A stretch of 64,000 nt of DNA from Sulfurovaceae bacterium (lineage in GTDB: Bacteria; Campylobacterota; Campylobacteria; Campylobacterales; Sulfurovaceae). A model generated the notes under the pieces. The model searched no databases. It worked only from the letters and a program-made list of their open reading frames with translations, and was not told the DNA's origin. Shown here one piece after another: positions 44,056-52,692 of this stretch. Position 1 is the first letter of the stretch. The number at the start of each line of letters is the position of its first letter. Both the position numbers and the translations under genes were made by a program. The DNA is taken from contig JAQTLV010000001.1 in assembly GCA_028714675.1 (NCBI GenBank), positions 41,507-105,506 of the forward strand. The letters run 5' to 3'.

Positions 44056-46368
44056 GTGTCAAAAGATATATATGAAAAGTTAGATTTGTTTTATTTGGGT
44101 AAGGACTTTGATAAGGCAACATTACAATCTACCAATGAATTAACGCTTATTAAAAATAAAGCATTTACAACACATGCTACAATAATAGGCATGACAGGCT
44201 CTGGCAAAACAGGATTAGGGGTTGGACTAATCGAAGAAGCCAGTTTAGACAATATTCTTTCTATTGTCATAGATCCAAAAGGAGATATGGGAAATTTATG
44301 TTTAGTGGATAGCACATTTAACCCAACAAGTTTTGAAGGATGGGTTAAAGATGAAGCGGTTTCAAAAGGCAAAGATCCCATAGAATATTCTAAAGAAGTT
44401 GCACAAAATTGGTTAAATGGCATAGAAGGCTCAGATCAAGACAAAGAAAGAGTTAATAGATTTCAAAGCGTTGAAAAAACTATATATACTCCAGGCAGTA
44501 CCGCAGGTGTTGGCGTGAATATACTGAGTTCGCTCGAAGTCCCAGATGCTCAAGTTTTAGAGGATATGGATACATATATGTCTTATCTTAAAACAACGAC
44601 TTCAAGTTTGTTGTCTTTGGTGAGTATTGAAGATGATTCTGGCTCAAAAGAATATGTATTGCTTTCTTCTATTATTTCAAACTCTTGGAAAAATGGAGAA
44701 AATGTATCATTAGAGACCATCATAGCAAATATCATCAATCCTACGTTTGACAAGATAGGTATTTTGCCAGTTGAAGATTTTTTTGAGAGTAAAAGTAGAT
44801 TTGATTTCGCATCAAAATTTAATGCTCTTTTGGCATCCCCGTCATTTGCACTATGGTTACAAGGTGAAAATATAGATATCGACAAGCTTCTTTATGACCA
44901 AAATGGTAAAGCAAAAATTGCCATATTCAATATATCCCATCTAGACGATAACCAAAGAATGTTTTTTGTGTCACTTCTTTTAAATAGGTATATTGCTTGG
45001 ATGAGAAGACAAAGTGGGACAGAGGTGCTTAAAACTATTCTTTATATGGATGAGATTTTTGGCTTTTTCCCTCCTAGTAAAAATCCTCCGAGCAAAGAGC
45101 CAATGCTTTTGCTTTTAAAGCAAGGAAGAGCATTTGGAGTTGGCGTAATCTTAAGTACTCAAAATCCTGTTGATTTAGACTATAAAGGCTTATCCAATAT
45201 GGGTACTTGGTTTATAGGAAGGCTTCAGACATCACAAGACATCAACAAAGTAATAGATGGGCTTAGTGGTCAAATAGGCTCAAGTTTTAGCAAAGAAGAG
45301 ATAGAAAAACTTCTTTTAAATCTTCCAAAAAGAACATTTTTGCTTAAAAGCATTCACCTAGAAGATGTAAAACTTTTTGGCACTAGATGGACTATGAGTT
45401 ACCTTAAAGGGCCACTAAAAAAAGAGGAGATTATCGCCCTATCAGTTGGCAAAAAAAGTAATTCACCAACTATCAAAGAGCCAAGCACAACTGTTGTTAA
45501 AAAGACACTCTCTCCAGTTGATAGTTCAATATCGCAGTATTTTGAGACAGGAGCAAATGACTTTGTACCAACAATAGGAGCTAAAGGAACAATTTTATTT
45601 TTCAATCAAGCCAAAGGGATAAATGAAAACAAAGACCTTGTTCTAAATGTATCTATTGATGAAAATAGTTCACATATTGATACATCAAATATTGCAATTG
45701 ATAATGCTGATTTTACTAGGTTTCAAACAACACCTCCTAATAGTTCTTCTTTTGAGGCAGTTCCTGACTTTGTAAGAAAAGACAAAAGCCTAAAAGATGC
45801 CCAAAAACAACTTACGGATTATATTTACCAAACACAAAATATTGAGCTATTTGTTTGTAAAAGTTTAAAATTAGAATCTGCACCAAATGAAAGTAAAACA
45901 GATTTTATTATCAAGGTAAATGATGCCATAAGAGCAAAAAAAGATGAGCAAATAGAAAAACTTACACAAGAACTCAAGAAAAAAGAAGAATCTCTAAATA
46001 ACAAAAAAGAAACACTAAACTATCAGCTTGATAAAGAAAAATCAGAATCCACGGCATCTTGGCTAAATGCTGGAGTTGCCGTACTTGGAGCCTTGCTTAG
46101 TGGGGGAAGTAGTGCCAGCAAAGTAGGCAAAGTTGTATCCCAAGGAGGAAGAGTTTTAAGAGAGAATGGCGACAAAAGCAGAATTGAAGACAAGATGGAT
46201 CAATTGGATGAAGATTTAAAGCTGTTGGACGATGATTTTAAAAACAAAGTGGATGAGCTTGATTCTATATTTAAAATAGAAAACTATCCAATAGAAACAC
46301 TTCTTGTGAAACCTAAAAAAAGTGATATAAATATATCTACTGTTGCTTTGGTTTGGAGAAGAGCTTAA
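44056..46368 (+). CDS. HerA/DUF87-type ATPase with C-terminal coiled coil
   Basis: This is a 770-residue protein with an N-terminal P-loop ATPase of the HerA/FtsK superfamily ([16 protein letters not shown], about 42-57; [37 protein letters not shown]). It is followed by a linker and a long coiled coil (about 630-670 and again 715-755) around a Gly/Ala/Ser-rich hydrophobic segment. It probably moves DNA or protein with ATP. The start is GTG with AAAGGAG upstream. The coiled coil may drive oligomerisation. The role is unknown. Confidence 0.8.
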   Translation: MSKDIYEKLDLFYLGKDFDKATLQSTNELTLIKNKAFTTHATIIGMTGSGKTGLGVGLIEEASLDNILSIVIDPKGDMGNLCLVDSTFNPTSFEGWVKDEAVSKGKDPIEYSKEVAQNWLNGIEGSDQDKERVNRFQSVEKTIYTPGSTAGVGVNILSSLEVPDAQVLEDMDTYMSYLKTTTSSLLSLVSIEDDSGSKEYVLLSSIISNSWKNGENVSLETIIANIINPTFDKIGILPVEDFFESKSRFDFASKFNALLASPSFALWLQGENIDIDKLLYDQNGKAKIAIFNISHLDDNQRMFFVSLLLNRYIAWMRRQSGTEVLKTILYMDEIFGFFPPSKNPPSKEPMLLLLKQGRAFGVGVILSTQNPVDLDYKGLSNMGTWFIGRLQTSQDINKVIDGLSGQIGSSFSKEEIEKLLLNLPKRTFLLKSIHLEDVKLFGTRWTMSYLKGPLKKEEIIALSVGKKSNSPTIKEPSTTVVKKTLSPVDSSISQYFETGANDFVPTIGAKGTILFFNQAKGINENKDLVLNVSIDENSSHIDTSNIAIDNADFTRFQTTPPNSSSFEAVPDFVRKDKSLKDAQKQLTDYIYQTQNIELFVCKSLKLESAPNESKTDFIIKVNDAIRAKKDEQIEKLTQELKKKEESLNNKKETLNYQLDKEKSESTASWLNAGVAVLGALLSGGSSASKVGKVVSQGGRVLRENGDKSRIEDKMDQLDEDLKLLDDDFKNKVDELDSIFKIENYPIETLLVKPKKSDINISTVALVWRRA

Positions 46369-46970
46369 GCCCTGCTTCCAGGCTTGATAGCAATACTTCC
46401 AGCTTTGCACATTGGACAATTGTTTGACTCGTACATTTCAAATTCAAAGTCAGCAAGCGCAAAAAATGGAGTATCTTTTAGCAGTTTACAGTTATCTTTT
46501 CTAGACACATTGCTGTTTTGTCTATGACAAAAACCTCTATTTGCAAGGGCGGCAAATGCTACTATCTCACCGCCTAGTTCTGTTATGATTTTTGCAACTT
46601 CCATGGCTGAACCACCAGTTGTTATGATGTCTTCACAGATAATTATTTTTTCGCCTTTTTGTATATCAAAACCTCGTCTGAGACTCATAACATTATCTTT
46701 TCTCTCAGCAAATATACTTCTTACACTAAGTGCACGAGCAAGTTCATAACCAGCGATTACTCCACCAAGAGCAGGAGCACAAACAGTATCAACTTTGATG
46801 CCAGCTGATTTTATTTCTTTTGCTAAAGCATCAGCCAAAAGAGATGCAGTTTTTGGATTTTCTAAAACTTTTGCACTTTGTAAATATCTATTTGAATGAT
46901 TGCCGCTTGAAAGTATAAAATGTCCCTCAAGTAATGCGCCAGCTTGTTTGTAAATATCTTCTACATTCAT
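46365..46970 (-). CDS. pyrE: Orotate phosphoribosyltransferase
   Basis: This enzyme (201 aa) forms orotidine monophosphate in pyrimidine synthesis. The PRPP-binding motif is [14 protein letters not shown] (about 109-122). The start lies 2 bases after the frr stop on the same strand. The 3' end overlaps the ATPase gene stop on the other strand by 4 bases. A Cys pair NCPMC near the C-terminus suggests an added zinc or redox element. Confidence 0.94.
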   Translation of the reverse strand: MNVEDIYKQAGALLEGHFILSSGNHSNRYLQSAKVLENPKTASLLADALAKEIKSAGIKVDTVCAPALGGVIAGYELARALSVRSIFAERKDNVMSLRRGFDIQKGEKIIICEDIITTGGSAMEVAKIITELGGEIVAFAALANRGFCHRQNSNVSRKDNCKLLKDTPFFALADFEFEMYESNNCPMCKAGSIAIKPGSRA

Positions 46971-46972
46971 AA

Positions 46973-47530
46973 TTAAACTTTTAATATATCGACTTCTTTT
47001 GTCTTTAGAAGTTCATCGGTTTTTGCTACAAAATCATCTGTAATTTTTTGGATTTGATCAAGTGCTTTTTTGGCTTCATCCTCACTTACGGCTTTATCTT
47101 TTTCTTGTTTTTTGACTTTGTCATTGCTATCTTTTCTAATATTTCTTATTGCAACCTTTGCTTTTTCACTCATAGCTTTAGCTTGCTTTACTATTTCGTT
47201 TCTTTGTTCAACTGTCATAGGAGGAAAAAATAGTTTAATCATAGATCCATCACTGTTTGGATTTACTCCTATGTTTGATTCTTGAATTGCTTTTTCAATC
47301 GGTTTGAGCATACTTTTTTCCCATGGATTTATAGCAATTGTAGTAGCATCAAGAGCCACTACACTTCCAACTTGGCTTAAAGAGGTTGGTGTTCCATAAT
47401 AATCTACTTTTATATTGTCTACAATTGTTGTGGTAACTTTGCCTGTTCTAAGCGTTGAAAAATCTCTTTTTAATGCATCAATGCTTTTATTCATATGTGA
47501 TGAGGTTTCATCATAAATATCGTTTAACAT
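46973..47530 (-). CDS. frr: Ribosome recycling factor
   Basis: This is ribosome recycling factor (185 aa), a three-helix bundle with [20 protein letters not shown] near residues 28-47 and the conserved [18 protein letters not shown]. The start is ATG at 47530, six bases after AGGAG. A GTG at 47533 is in frame but too near the site. Standard length. Confidence 0.95.
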   Translation of the reverse strand: MLNDIYDETSSHMNKSIDALKRDFSTLRTGKVTTTIVDNIKVDYYGTPTSLSQVGSVVALDATTIAINPWEKSMLKPIEKAIQESNIGVNPNSDGSMIKLFFPPMTVEQRNEIVKQAKAMSEKAKVAIRNIRKDSNDKVKKQEKDKAVSEDEAKKALDQIQKITDDFVAKTDELLKTKEVDILKV

Positions 47531-47620
47531 CACCTGCTCCTGATTTAATTTTTGTTATTTTACTCTTTTTTTGCTTGCTAAGCACTTCTTTTTATCTTTA
47601 GAAACAGTTAAAAATTGTGT

Positions 47621-47626
47621 TATAAT
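47621..47626 (+). promoter_or_regulatory. -10 box of small lipoprotein gene
   Basis: TATAAT lies 30 bases upstream of the lipoprotein ATG at 47656, with only a weak -35 match. The gap to frr contains nothing else. Confidence 0.45.
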
Positions 47627-47655
47627 AACCCTATCGCATAAAAAAGGATTTATTT

Positions 47656-47841
47656 ATGAAAATCATTTCAACACTATTTTTTATAGTATTCATATTTAAT
47701 GGATGTGCAACTTGGGATGGAGCCAAGCAAGACAGTAAAGCTGTCTATGGAGCAGGCAAAGAAGCAGTTGTGGATGTAAAAGATAGCGCAGTGGGCGTGT
47801 ATGAAGATACAAAGGGCGCTATTCATAAAGCAACAGAATAA
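47656..47841 (+). CDS. Small entericidin-like lipoprotein
   Basis: This is a 61-residue protein with signal peptide and lipobox FNGCA (Cys17), then a short repeated alpha-helical stretch with DSKAVYGAGKEAV and DVKDSAVGVYED. Entericidin-like or coiled-coil lipoproteins of this size are common in the phylum. It has its own promoter and a hairpin over the stop codon. The function is unknown. Confidence 0.75.
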   Translation: MKIISTLFFIVFIFNGCATWDGAKQDSKAVYGAGKEAVVDVKDSAVGVYEDTKGAIHKATE

Positions 47842-47852
47842 TTTTCTGTTGC
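47830..47852. terminator. Hairpin at end of small lipoprotein gene
   Basis: A perfect 9-bp stem (GCAACAGAA / TTCTGTTGC) with a 5-base loop spans the lipoprotein stop codon, 23 bases before the end of the convergent DUF475 gene. No long T run follows, so a bidirectional terminator is probable but not proven. Confidence 0.5.
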
Positions 47853-47874
47853 AAGTAAAACCAAAATCAATCTC

Positions 47875-48843
47875 TTACTTTTTTTTGTTTTCCCACATAG
47901 AGTGAACAAATGCTATAAAAATTAGTCCAACTCCTATAGTTCCAGTAAAAGCCTCCCCAATATCAAGTTTTATTTTTAATAACATAATGATAGCTAATAT
48001 ACCTATGGCATAATGAGCACCATGTTCCAAATATCTATATTCTGAAAGAGTATTTTTTTCTACAAAATACAAAGTAATGCTTCTAACAAACATAGCACCA
48101 ACTCCTAGACCTATCATAATTATAAAAATATTGCTGCTAAGAGCAAAAGCACCTATTACTCCATCAAAACTAAAACTTGCATCTAGCACTTCTAAGTATA
48201 CAAATCCAGCTAAACCATTTTTTACGCTATTCACACTAAAGGCATCATCTATCATGCCCAAAATAGCATGCAATAGTACACCATACATATATGCTAAAAG
48301 TATGTCAAAATTGTTTGTTAAATGTCCTAGAATAAGACCAATTATAATTGCTATTGATAGGGAAATATTTGAAAGAAGAGATATTTTTTTAACTAGTTTA
48401 GAATTTTCTATTCTTTTTATCCACGACACTTCTTTTTCTTCAAAGAAAAAATCCAAAAACACCATAAGCAAAAATGCTCCACCAAATGCAAATATTGTAT
48501 GTTCTGCTGATTTTAGAGCATGTTCATATTTTATTGGATTGTTTAAAGCAGTATTGAAAGTTTCTATTAGTCCCATATTTGTCACAAGAGCAACTATTAT
48601 TAGTGGAAAAAGCAATCTCATGCCAAATACAGCTACAGGAATACCAAGTGTAATAAATCTCTCTTGCCAAACCTTATCCATGTCTTTTAATACTCTAGCA
48701 TTTACTACTGCATTATCAAAAGAGAGAGAAACTTCAAGTAAAATCAAAAGAAAAGCGACATATGCAGCATTAACTCCACCAATTAGATATGCAACAATCA
48801 AACCAATAATGCCAAGAATAAAAGAAGTGGTAAAGTGCTTCAT
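47875..48843 (-). CDS. DUF475-family membrane protein
   Basis: This is a 322-residue membrane protein with about nine helices and the family signature LLILLEVSLSFDNAVVNARVL near the N-terminus, where acidic and Asn residues sit in the membrane (resembling TerC/metal transporter-like proteins). The open frame reaches a TTG at 48885 without a ribosome binding site, so the ATG at 48843 is chosen. Metal-ion export has been suggested for related TerC proteins; the function here is unknown. Confidence 0.8.
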   Translation of the reverse strand: MKHFTTSFILGIIGLIVAYLIGGVNAAYVAFLLILLEVSLSFDNAVVNARVLKDMDKVWQERFITLGIPVAVFGMRLLFPLIIVALVTNMGLIETFNTALNNPIKYEHALKSAEHTIFAFGGAFLLMVFLDFFFEEKEVSWIKRIENSKLVKKISLLSNISLSIAIIIGLILGHLTNNFDILLAYMYGVLLHAILGMIDDAFSVNSVKNGLAGFVYLEVLDASFSFDGVIGAFALSSNIFIIMIGLGVGAMFVRSITLYFVEKNTLSEYRYLEHGAHYAIGILAIIMLLKIKLDIGEAFTGTIGVGLIFIAFVHSMWENKKK

Positions 48844-48890
48844 AACCCAACCTAGTAATTTTATGAAATAATAGCTAAAAAACAATGAGA

Positions 48891-48913
48891 TTAAGCCCCA
48901 AATTAGGGCTTAA
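48891..48913 (-). terminator. Terminator after OmpA-type lipoprotein gene
   Basis: TTAAGCCC pairs with GGGCTTAA around a 7-base loop, 11 bases after the OmpA-type gene on the minus strand, and is followed by a T-rich tract (about 48878-48890). Confidence 0.65.
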
Positions 48914-48923
48914 AAATTGAAGG

Positions 48924-49643
48924 TTATTGTTGACAAGGGTTTATTTGTACATTTGTATTTGGATATAGATAAACCTCAACTCTGCGATTTAGAGATTTGT
49001 TTGAAGCTGTTGTGTTTGGAGCTACTGGGGCATTATATGAACACCCAATAGAAGATACATTTGAAGCTCCAGCATTTTGGAATTGATATGCTACATTTTC
49101 AGCTCTTCTATTTGATAAGTCCTGATTGTAATAATAGCTTCCACTATTGTCGGTAAAGCCAGCAACTTGAACTATAGTTTGTGGATACTGTTGAAGAACC
49201 ATTCCCACTTTATTTATTTTATTTTGAGCTGTTTGTTGAGGTGTTGCAGAGTTTACTCTGAACATCATTCTGTCGCGGAATATTATTTTTACATAATTTG
49301 GTGTTTTTATTACTATGATATCTCTATTTGGATCAAGCTCTGCAAGAGGATCATTGCTTACGCCAGTTCCCAATGCTTTTGCCACAGCATTTGCTTGTTG
49401 ATCTAAGCTATAACCAATTGCCGCACCGGCCGCACCACCAAGCAATGCACCAAGCAGTACTCTTTTGCCAGAATGATTACCTGTTGAACCACCTATAATA
49501 GCACCACCAATTGCACCAGTAAGTGCACCAGTTTTTGTTCTATTGTAGCCATCATCAGCCACTAGACCTTGTTCTGCACATCCTGCAAGCATAAACATAG
49601 CTACAGCTGAGGCAGTAATTGAAGTTAATATTTTTTTTGCCAT
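48924..49643 (-). CDS. OmpA-family lipoprotein with glycine zipper
   Basis: This is a 239-residue lipoprotein: lipobox MLAGC (Cys22), a glycine-zipper segment (GALTGAIGGAIIGGSTGN and GALLGGAAGAAIGYSL, about 38-80) and a C-terminal OmpA domain with VAGFTDNSG and NRRAENVAYQF that binds peptidoglycan. It resembles YiaD/Pal-like cell envelope proteins. It is flanked by its own terminator and probably by its own promoter. Confidence 0.87.
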   Translation of the reverse strand: MAKKILTSITASAVAMFMLAGCAEQGLVADDGYNRTKTGALTGAIGGAIIGGSTGNHSGKRVLLGALLGGAAGAAIGYSLDQQANAVAKALGTGVSNDPLAELDPNRDIIVIKTPNYVKIIFRDRMMFRVNSATPQQTAQNKINKVGMVLQQYPQTIVQVAGFTDNSGSYYYNQDLSNRRAENVAYQFQNAGASNVSSIGCSYNAPVAPNTTASNKSLNRRVEVYLYPNTNVQINPCQQ

Positions 49644-49774
49644 TTTGTATCCTTTTGTTAGAGTTGTTTTATGATTATATCACAATTATTTATTGTTGAA
49701 TAGTTATTACATCAATCATTCCCATAGTGATAATACCAATAATATGAAAAAAATGTGGGTTAAATGTGAAAAAA

Positions 49775-50953
49775 CTATTTTTTTGTGATTTTTTCTATCC
49801 ACTCTTGAAGAGTTTTTTCAAATCCAATACTCTTGTGGTGATAAAAATTTAATTTTTCACTTAAATACTCTTGCTCGACCCATCCACCAAAATTATGTGG
49901 ATAAAGATACTCTTTAGAATGGGTTTTGATGTGGTTAGGTATTTCTATATTTTTGCCATTTTGTACTGTTTGTAGCGCCATATTTATTGCTTCATAGCTA
50001 CTATTTGATTTTGGAGAAGATGCCAAGTATACAACCAACTGGGCTAATGGTATTCTGGCTTCTGGAAAGCCAATATGAAGAACAACATTCAATACACTTG
50101 AAGACAAGATCAGGGCATTTGGATTTGCATTACCTATATCTTCGCTTGCAAGTATACAAAGTCTTCTGGCTATAAAATCTCCACTTTCGCCACCTTCTAT
50201 TAATCTAGCAAGATAATAAAGCGATGCATCAATATCGCTTCCCCTTATACTTTTTATCATTGCTGATGTTAAATCATAATGACTTCCATCTTCATTGCTT
50301 CCTTGTTGCATGGCATTTGGTCTAATATCTTTGATGGTTTTGAGAGTTATGGGATTTTCTATGGCACAAGCATTTTCTAACAAACCAAGCATAGCTCTCA
50401 CATCTCCACCACTTGAATTAACTAAATACTCTTTAGCGTCTTTGTCAATAGAGATATTTTCTTGTTTTATTACTATTTCAAGCAATTTCACCATAGAATC
50501 GTTTTTTATAGGTTTAAGCTCAAACAGGTGGGAGCGAGAACGGATAGCAGATGTTAAAGTATAATATGGATTTTGTGTGCTAGCGCCTATCATGATAGCG
50601 TCATATCTTTCCATAAAAGGCAAAAGTACCTCTTGCTGAGTTTTGCTAAGTCTATGAACCTCATCTATAAAAATCAGTGGTTTTGATAAGGCATTAGTAT
50701 GAGTTTTTAGTATATTTCTAAGCTCTTCTATCTTGAATGTTGTTGCATTTAGTTCATAAAAAGGAAAACCAAGTTTGTTGGCTATATTTCTAGAAAGTGT
50801 GGTTTTGCCACATCCAGCAGGTCCATAAAAAAATAGATGTGGAATTTTGTTTGATTCTATTATTTTTTTTAAAATCCCATTTTTGCCTATTAAATGTTCT
50901 TGCCCTATAATATCATCTAAAGTTTTTGGACGATATTTATGGGCAAAAATCAT
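49775..50953 (-). CDS. rarA: RarA-type replication-associated AAA+ ATPase
   Basis: This is a clamp-loader-like ATPase (392 aa) acting at stalled forks. The N-terminus KYRPKTLDDIIGQEHLIG, Walker A GPAGCGKT (44-51), Walker B IFIDEVHR and sensor region STQNPYYTLTSAIRSR are all present. The C-terminal MgsA domain has EYLYPHNFGGWVEQEYL. It lies 3 bases after rluB on the same strand. Confidence 0.92.
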   Translation of the reverse strand: MIFAHKYRPKTLDDIIGQEHLIGKNGILKKIIESNKIPHLFFYGPAGCGKTTLSRNIANKLGFPFYELNATTFKIEELRNILKTHTNALSKPLIFIDEVHRLSKTQQEVLLPFMERYDAIMIGASTQNPYYTLTSAIRSRSHLFELKPIKNDSMVKLLEIVIKQENISIDKDAKEYLVNSSGGDVRAMLGLLENACAIENPITLKTIKDIRPNAMQQGSNEDGSHYDLTSAMIKSIRGSDIDASLYYLARLIEGGESGDFIARRLCILASEDIGNANPNALILSSSVLNVVLHIGFPEARIPLAQLVVYLASSPKSNSSYEAINMALQTVQNGKNIEIPNHIKTHSKEYLYPHNFGGWVEQEYLSEKLNFYHHKSIGFEKTLQEWIEKITKK

Positions 50954-50956
50954 TTT

Positions 50957-51721
50957 CTACTTCTTTGCTCTTGCTTTTTTGATAAACTTATGTAGATCAT
51001 CGTACTCTTTACGAGTAAAATATCTAGTTTTGTTTGTAGGAAGATTATTTAGTTCTATATCCCCATAAGCTACACGCTTGAGATCAAGAACTTTTGCATC
51101 AAAGTGACCAAAAAAGCGTCTTAATTCCCTGTTTTGACCTTCATTAATAATAACTCTTAGCTTAGTGAAGTTTTTGCCCTCGCCTCTAATCTCAAAGTTT
51201 TCAAATGGTGCAAAACTCATACTAGTTATTTTACTTTTTTCATGTCCACCGCTAGTTGCATCTTCAAGTATTAATCCATTTTTCATAGCTTCACTCATGG
51301 CTATACTAAAAGGTTTATCTATTTTTACATTATAAACTCTAGGCAGTGAACTCTCCATGAGTGTCTGTGCGACCTCAGGAGTGTCTGTGAGTATCAAAAG
51401 TCCTTCACTTGCATAGTCAAGTCTACCTACTGGTATAAAGTGCCTATATTTGCCTGAAAGCTTGTGATATATTGTTGCACGTCCTCTATCATCTTTTTTA
51501 GTTACTAAAACACCCTTTGGTTTATTGTAAACAATTACTGTAACTTCATGTCTTCTTTCTACAGGTCGACCTTTTACTGATATATTATCATCATCTTGAA
51601 CTTCATATGATAAATCTTTTAATACTTGACGACCAATTTTAACTTCCCCAGATTTTATAAGCTCATCAGCTTCTCGTCTGGAGTACTTTGTGTGGTGAGA
51701 AATAAATTTATTGATTCTCAT
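50957..51721 (-). CDS. rluB: RluB/RsuA-type pseudouridine synthase
   Basis: This rRNA pseudouridine synthase (254 aa) has an N-terminal S4 RNA-binding domain (MRINKFISHHTKYSRREADE) and the catalytic motif PVGRLDYASEGLLILTD with Asp. It belongs to the RluB/RluE/RluF/RsuA group; RluB is the probable assignment by context. It overlaps the isomerase gene by 4 bases. Confidence 0.88.
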   Translation of the reverse strand: MRINKFISHHTKYSRREADELIKSGEVKIGRQVLKDLSYEVQDDDNISVKGRPVERRHEVTVIVYNKPKGVLVTKKDDRGRATIYHKLSGKYRHFIPVGRLDYASEGLLILTDTPEVAQTLMESSLPRVYNVKIDKPFSIAMSEAMKNGLILEDATSGGHEKSKITSMSFAPFENFEIRGEGKNFTKLRVIINEGQNRELRRFFGHFDAKVLDLKRVAYGDIELNNLPTNKTRYFTRKEYDDLHKFIKKARAKK

Positions 51722-52683
51722 GATTTTATACCAGCATCTACAAGGTCATGTATATGAATAGTGCCTAGAATTTTACCTTCTTTATCAGTTACTGGCAAAA
51801 GTTGAATTTTTTTTGCCTCTATAAGTTTTAAAACATCAGTTGCCAAAAGGCTATCATCGTCTAAACTTATTGGATTTTTTGTTGCATAATTTAAAGCTGG
51901 TAGCGATAAATCAAAATCATCTTTTCCTAAGGCTCGTCTTAAATCCCCATCGCTTAATAATGCAGTAAGGACATTTTCTCTATTGACTATTAAAACAGTA
52001 CCTATTTTGCCTTCATTCATCGCCACGATGGCATCTTTAAGGCTTGTGAACTCATCTATTATAGGCAGTTCATCTTTTTTCATAATGTCGCTTGCTTTTA
52101 CAAACAGTCTTTTACCCAAGCTTCCACCTGGGTGAAATGATGCAAAATCTTCTTGTTTAAAACCTCTTTTGTTCATTAAAACAATAGCAAGAGCATCACC
52201 AAGGGCCATAGTAAGAGTAGTGGAGGTTGTTGGGGCAGCTCCAAGAGGACAAGCTTCTTTGTGTATTTTCACAGGAAGAACAATATCGCTAAATTTACCC
52301 AAAGTTGACTCATTTGATGCTGTCATACCAATCAAATTAACACCAAGTCTTTTTATGTGAGGGAGTATCTTTGCCAGCTCTTCACTCTCGCCACTATAGC
52401 TTATAGCGAGAACTGTATCTTCTTTGCCTATCATTCCAAGATCACCGTGAAGTGCTTCTGTAGGATGCAGGAAAAATGATGGAGTTCCAGTACTTGCAAA
52501 TGTCGCAGCCATTTTTGCTCCAACCAAACCTGATTTGCCTACACCTGCAATGATAAGTTTACCCTTTGTGTTTAAAATCATATCTATGGTTTTCGAAAAA
52601 CTAACATCAAGCGCATCTGCAGCAGCCTTTAAGGCAAAGGCTTCTATCTCAAGTGTATCTTTTGCAATTTGGATATCATCCAT
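51718..52683 (-). CDS. kdsD: Arabinose-5-phosphate isomerase (KpsF/KdsD)
   Basis: This isomerase (321 aa) makes arabinose-5-phosphate for KDO in lipopolysaccharide. An N-terminal SIS domain (IIAGVGKSGLVGAKMAATFASTGTP, HPTEALHGDLGM and ISYSGESEEL) precedes two CBS domains (about 205-321). It is co-transcribed with rluB and rnj. Ordinary housekeeping gene. Confidence 0.93.
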   Translation of the reverse strand: MDDIQIAKDTLEIEAFALKAAADALDVSFSKTIDMILNTKGKLIIAGVGKSGLVGAKMAATFASTGTPSFFLHPTEALHGDLGMIGKEDTVLAISYSGESEELAKILPHIKRLGVNLIGMTASNESTLGKFSDIVLPVKIHKEACPLGAAPTTSTTLTMALGDALAIVLMNKRGFKQEDFASFHPGGSLGKRLFVKASDIMKKDELPIIDEFTSLKDAIVAMNEGKIGTVLIVNRENVLTALLSDGDLRRALGKDDFDLSLPALNYATKNPISLDDDSLLATDVLKLIEAKKIQLLPVTDKEGKILGTIHIHDLVDAGIKS

Positions 52684-52692
52684 ATTTTCTCC

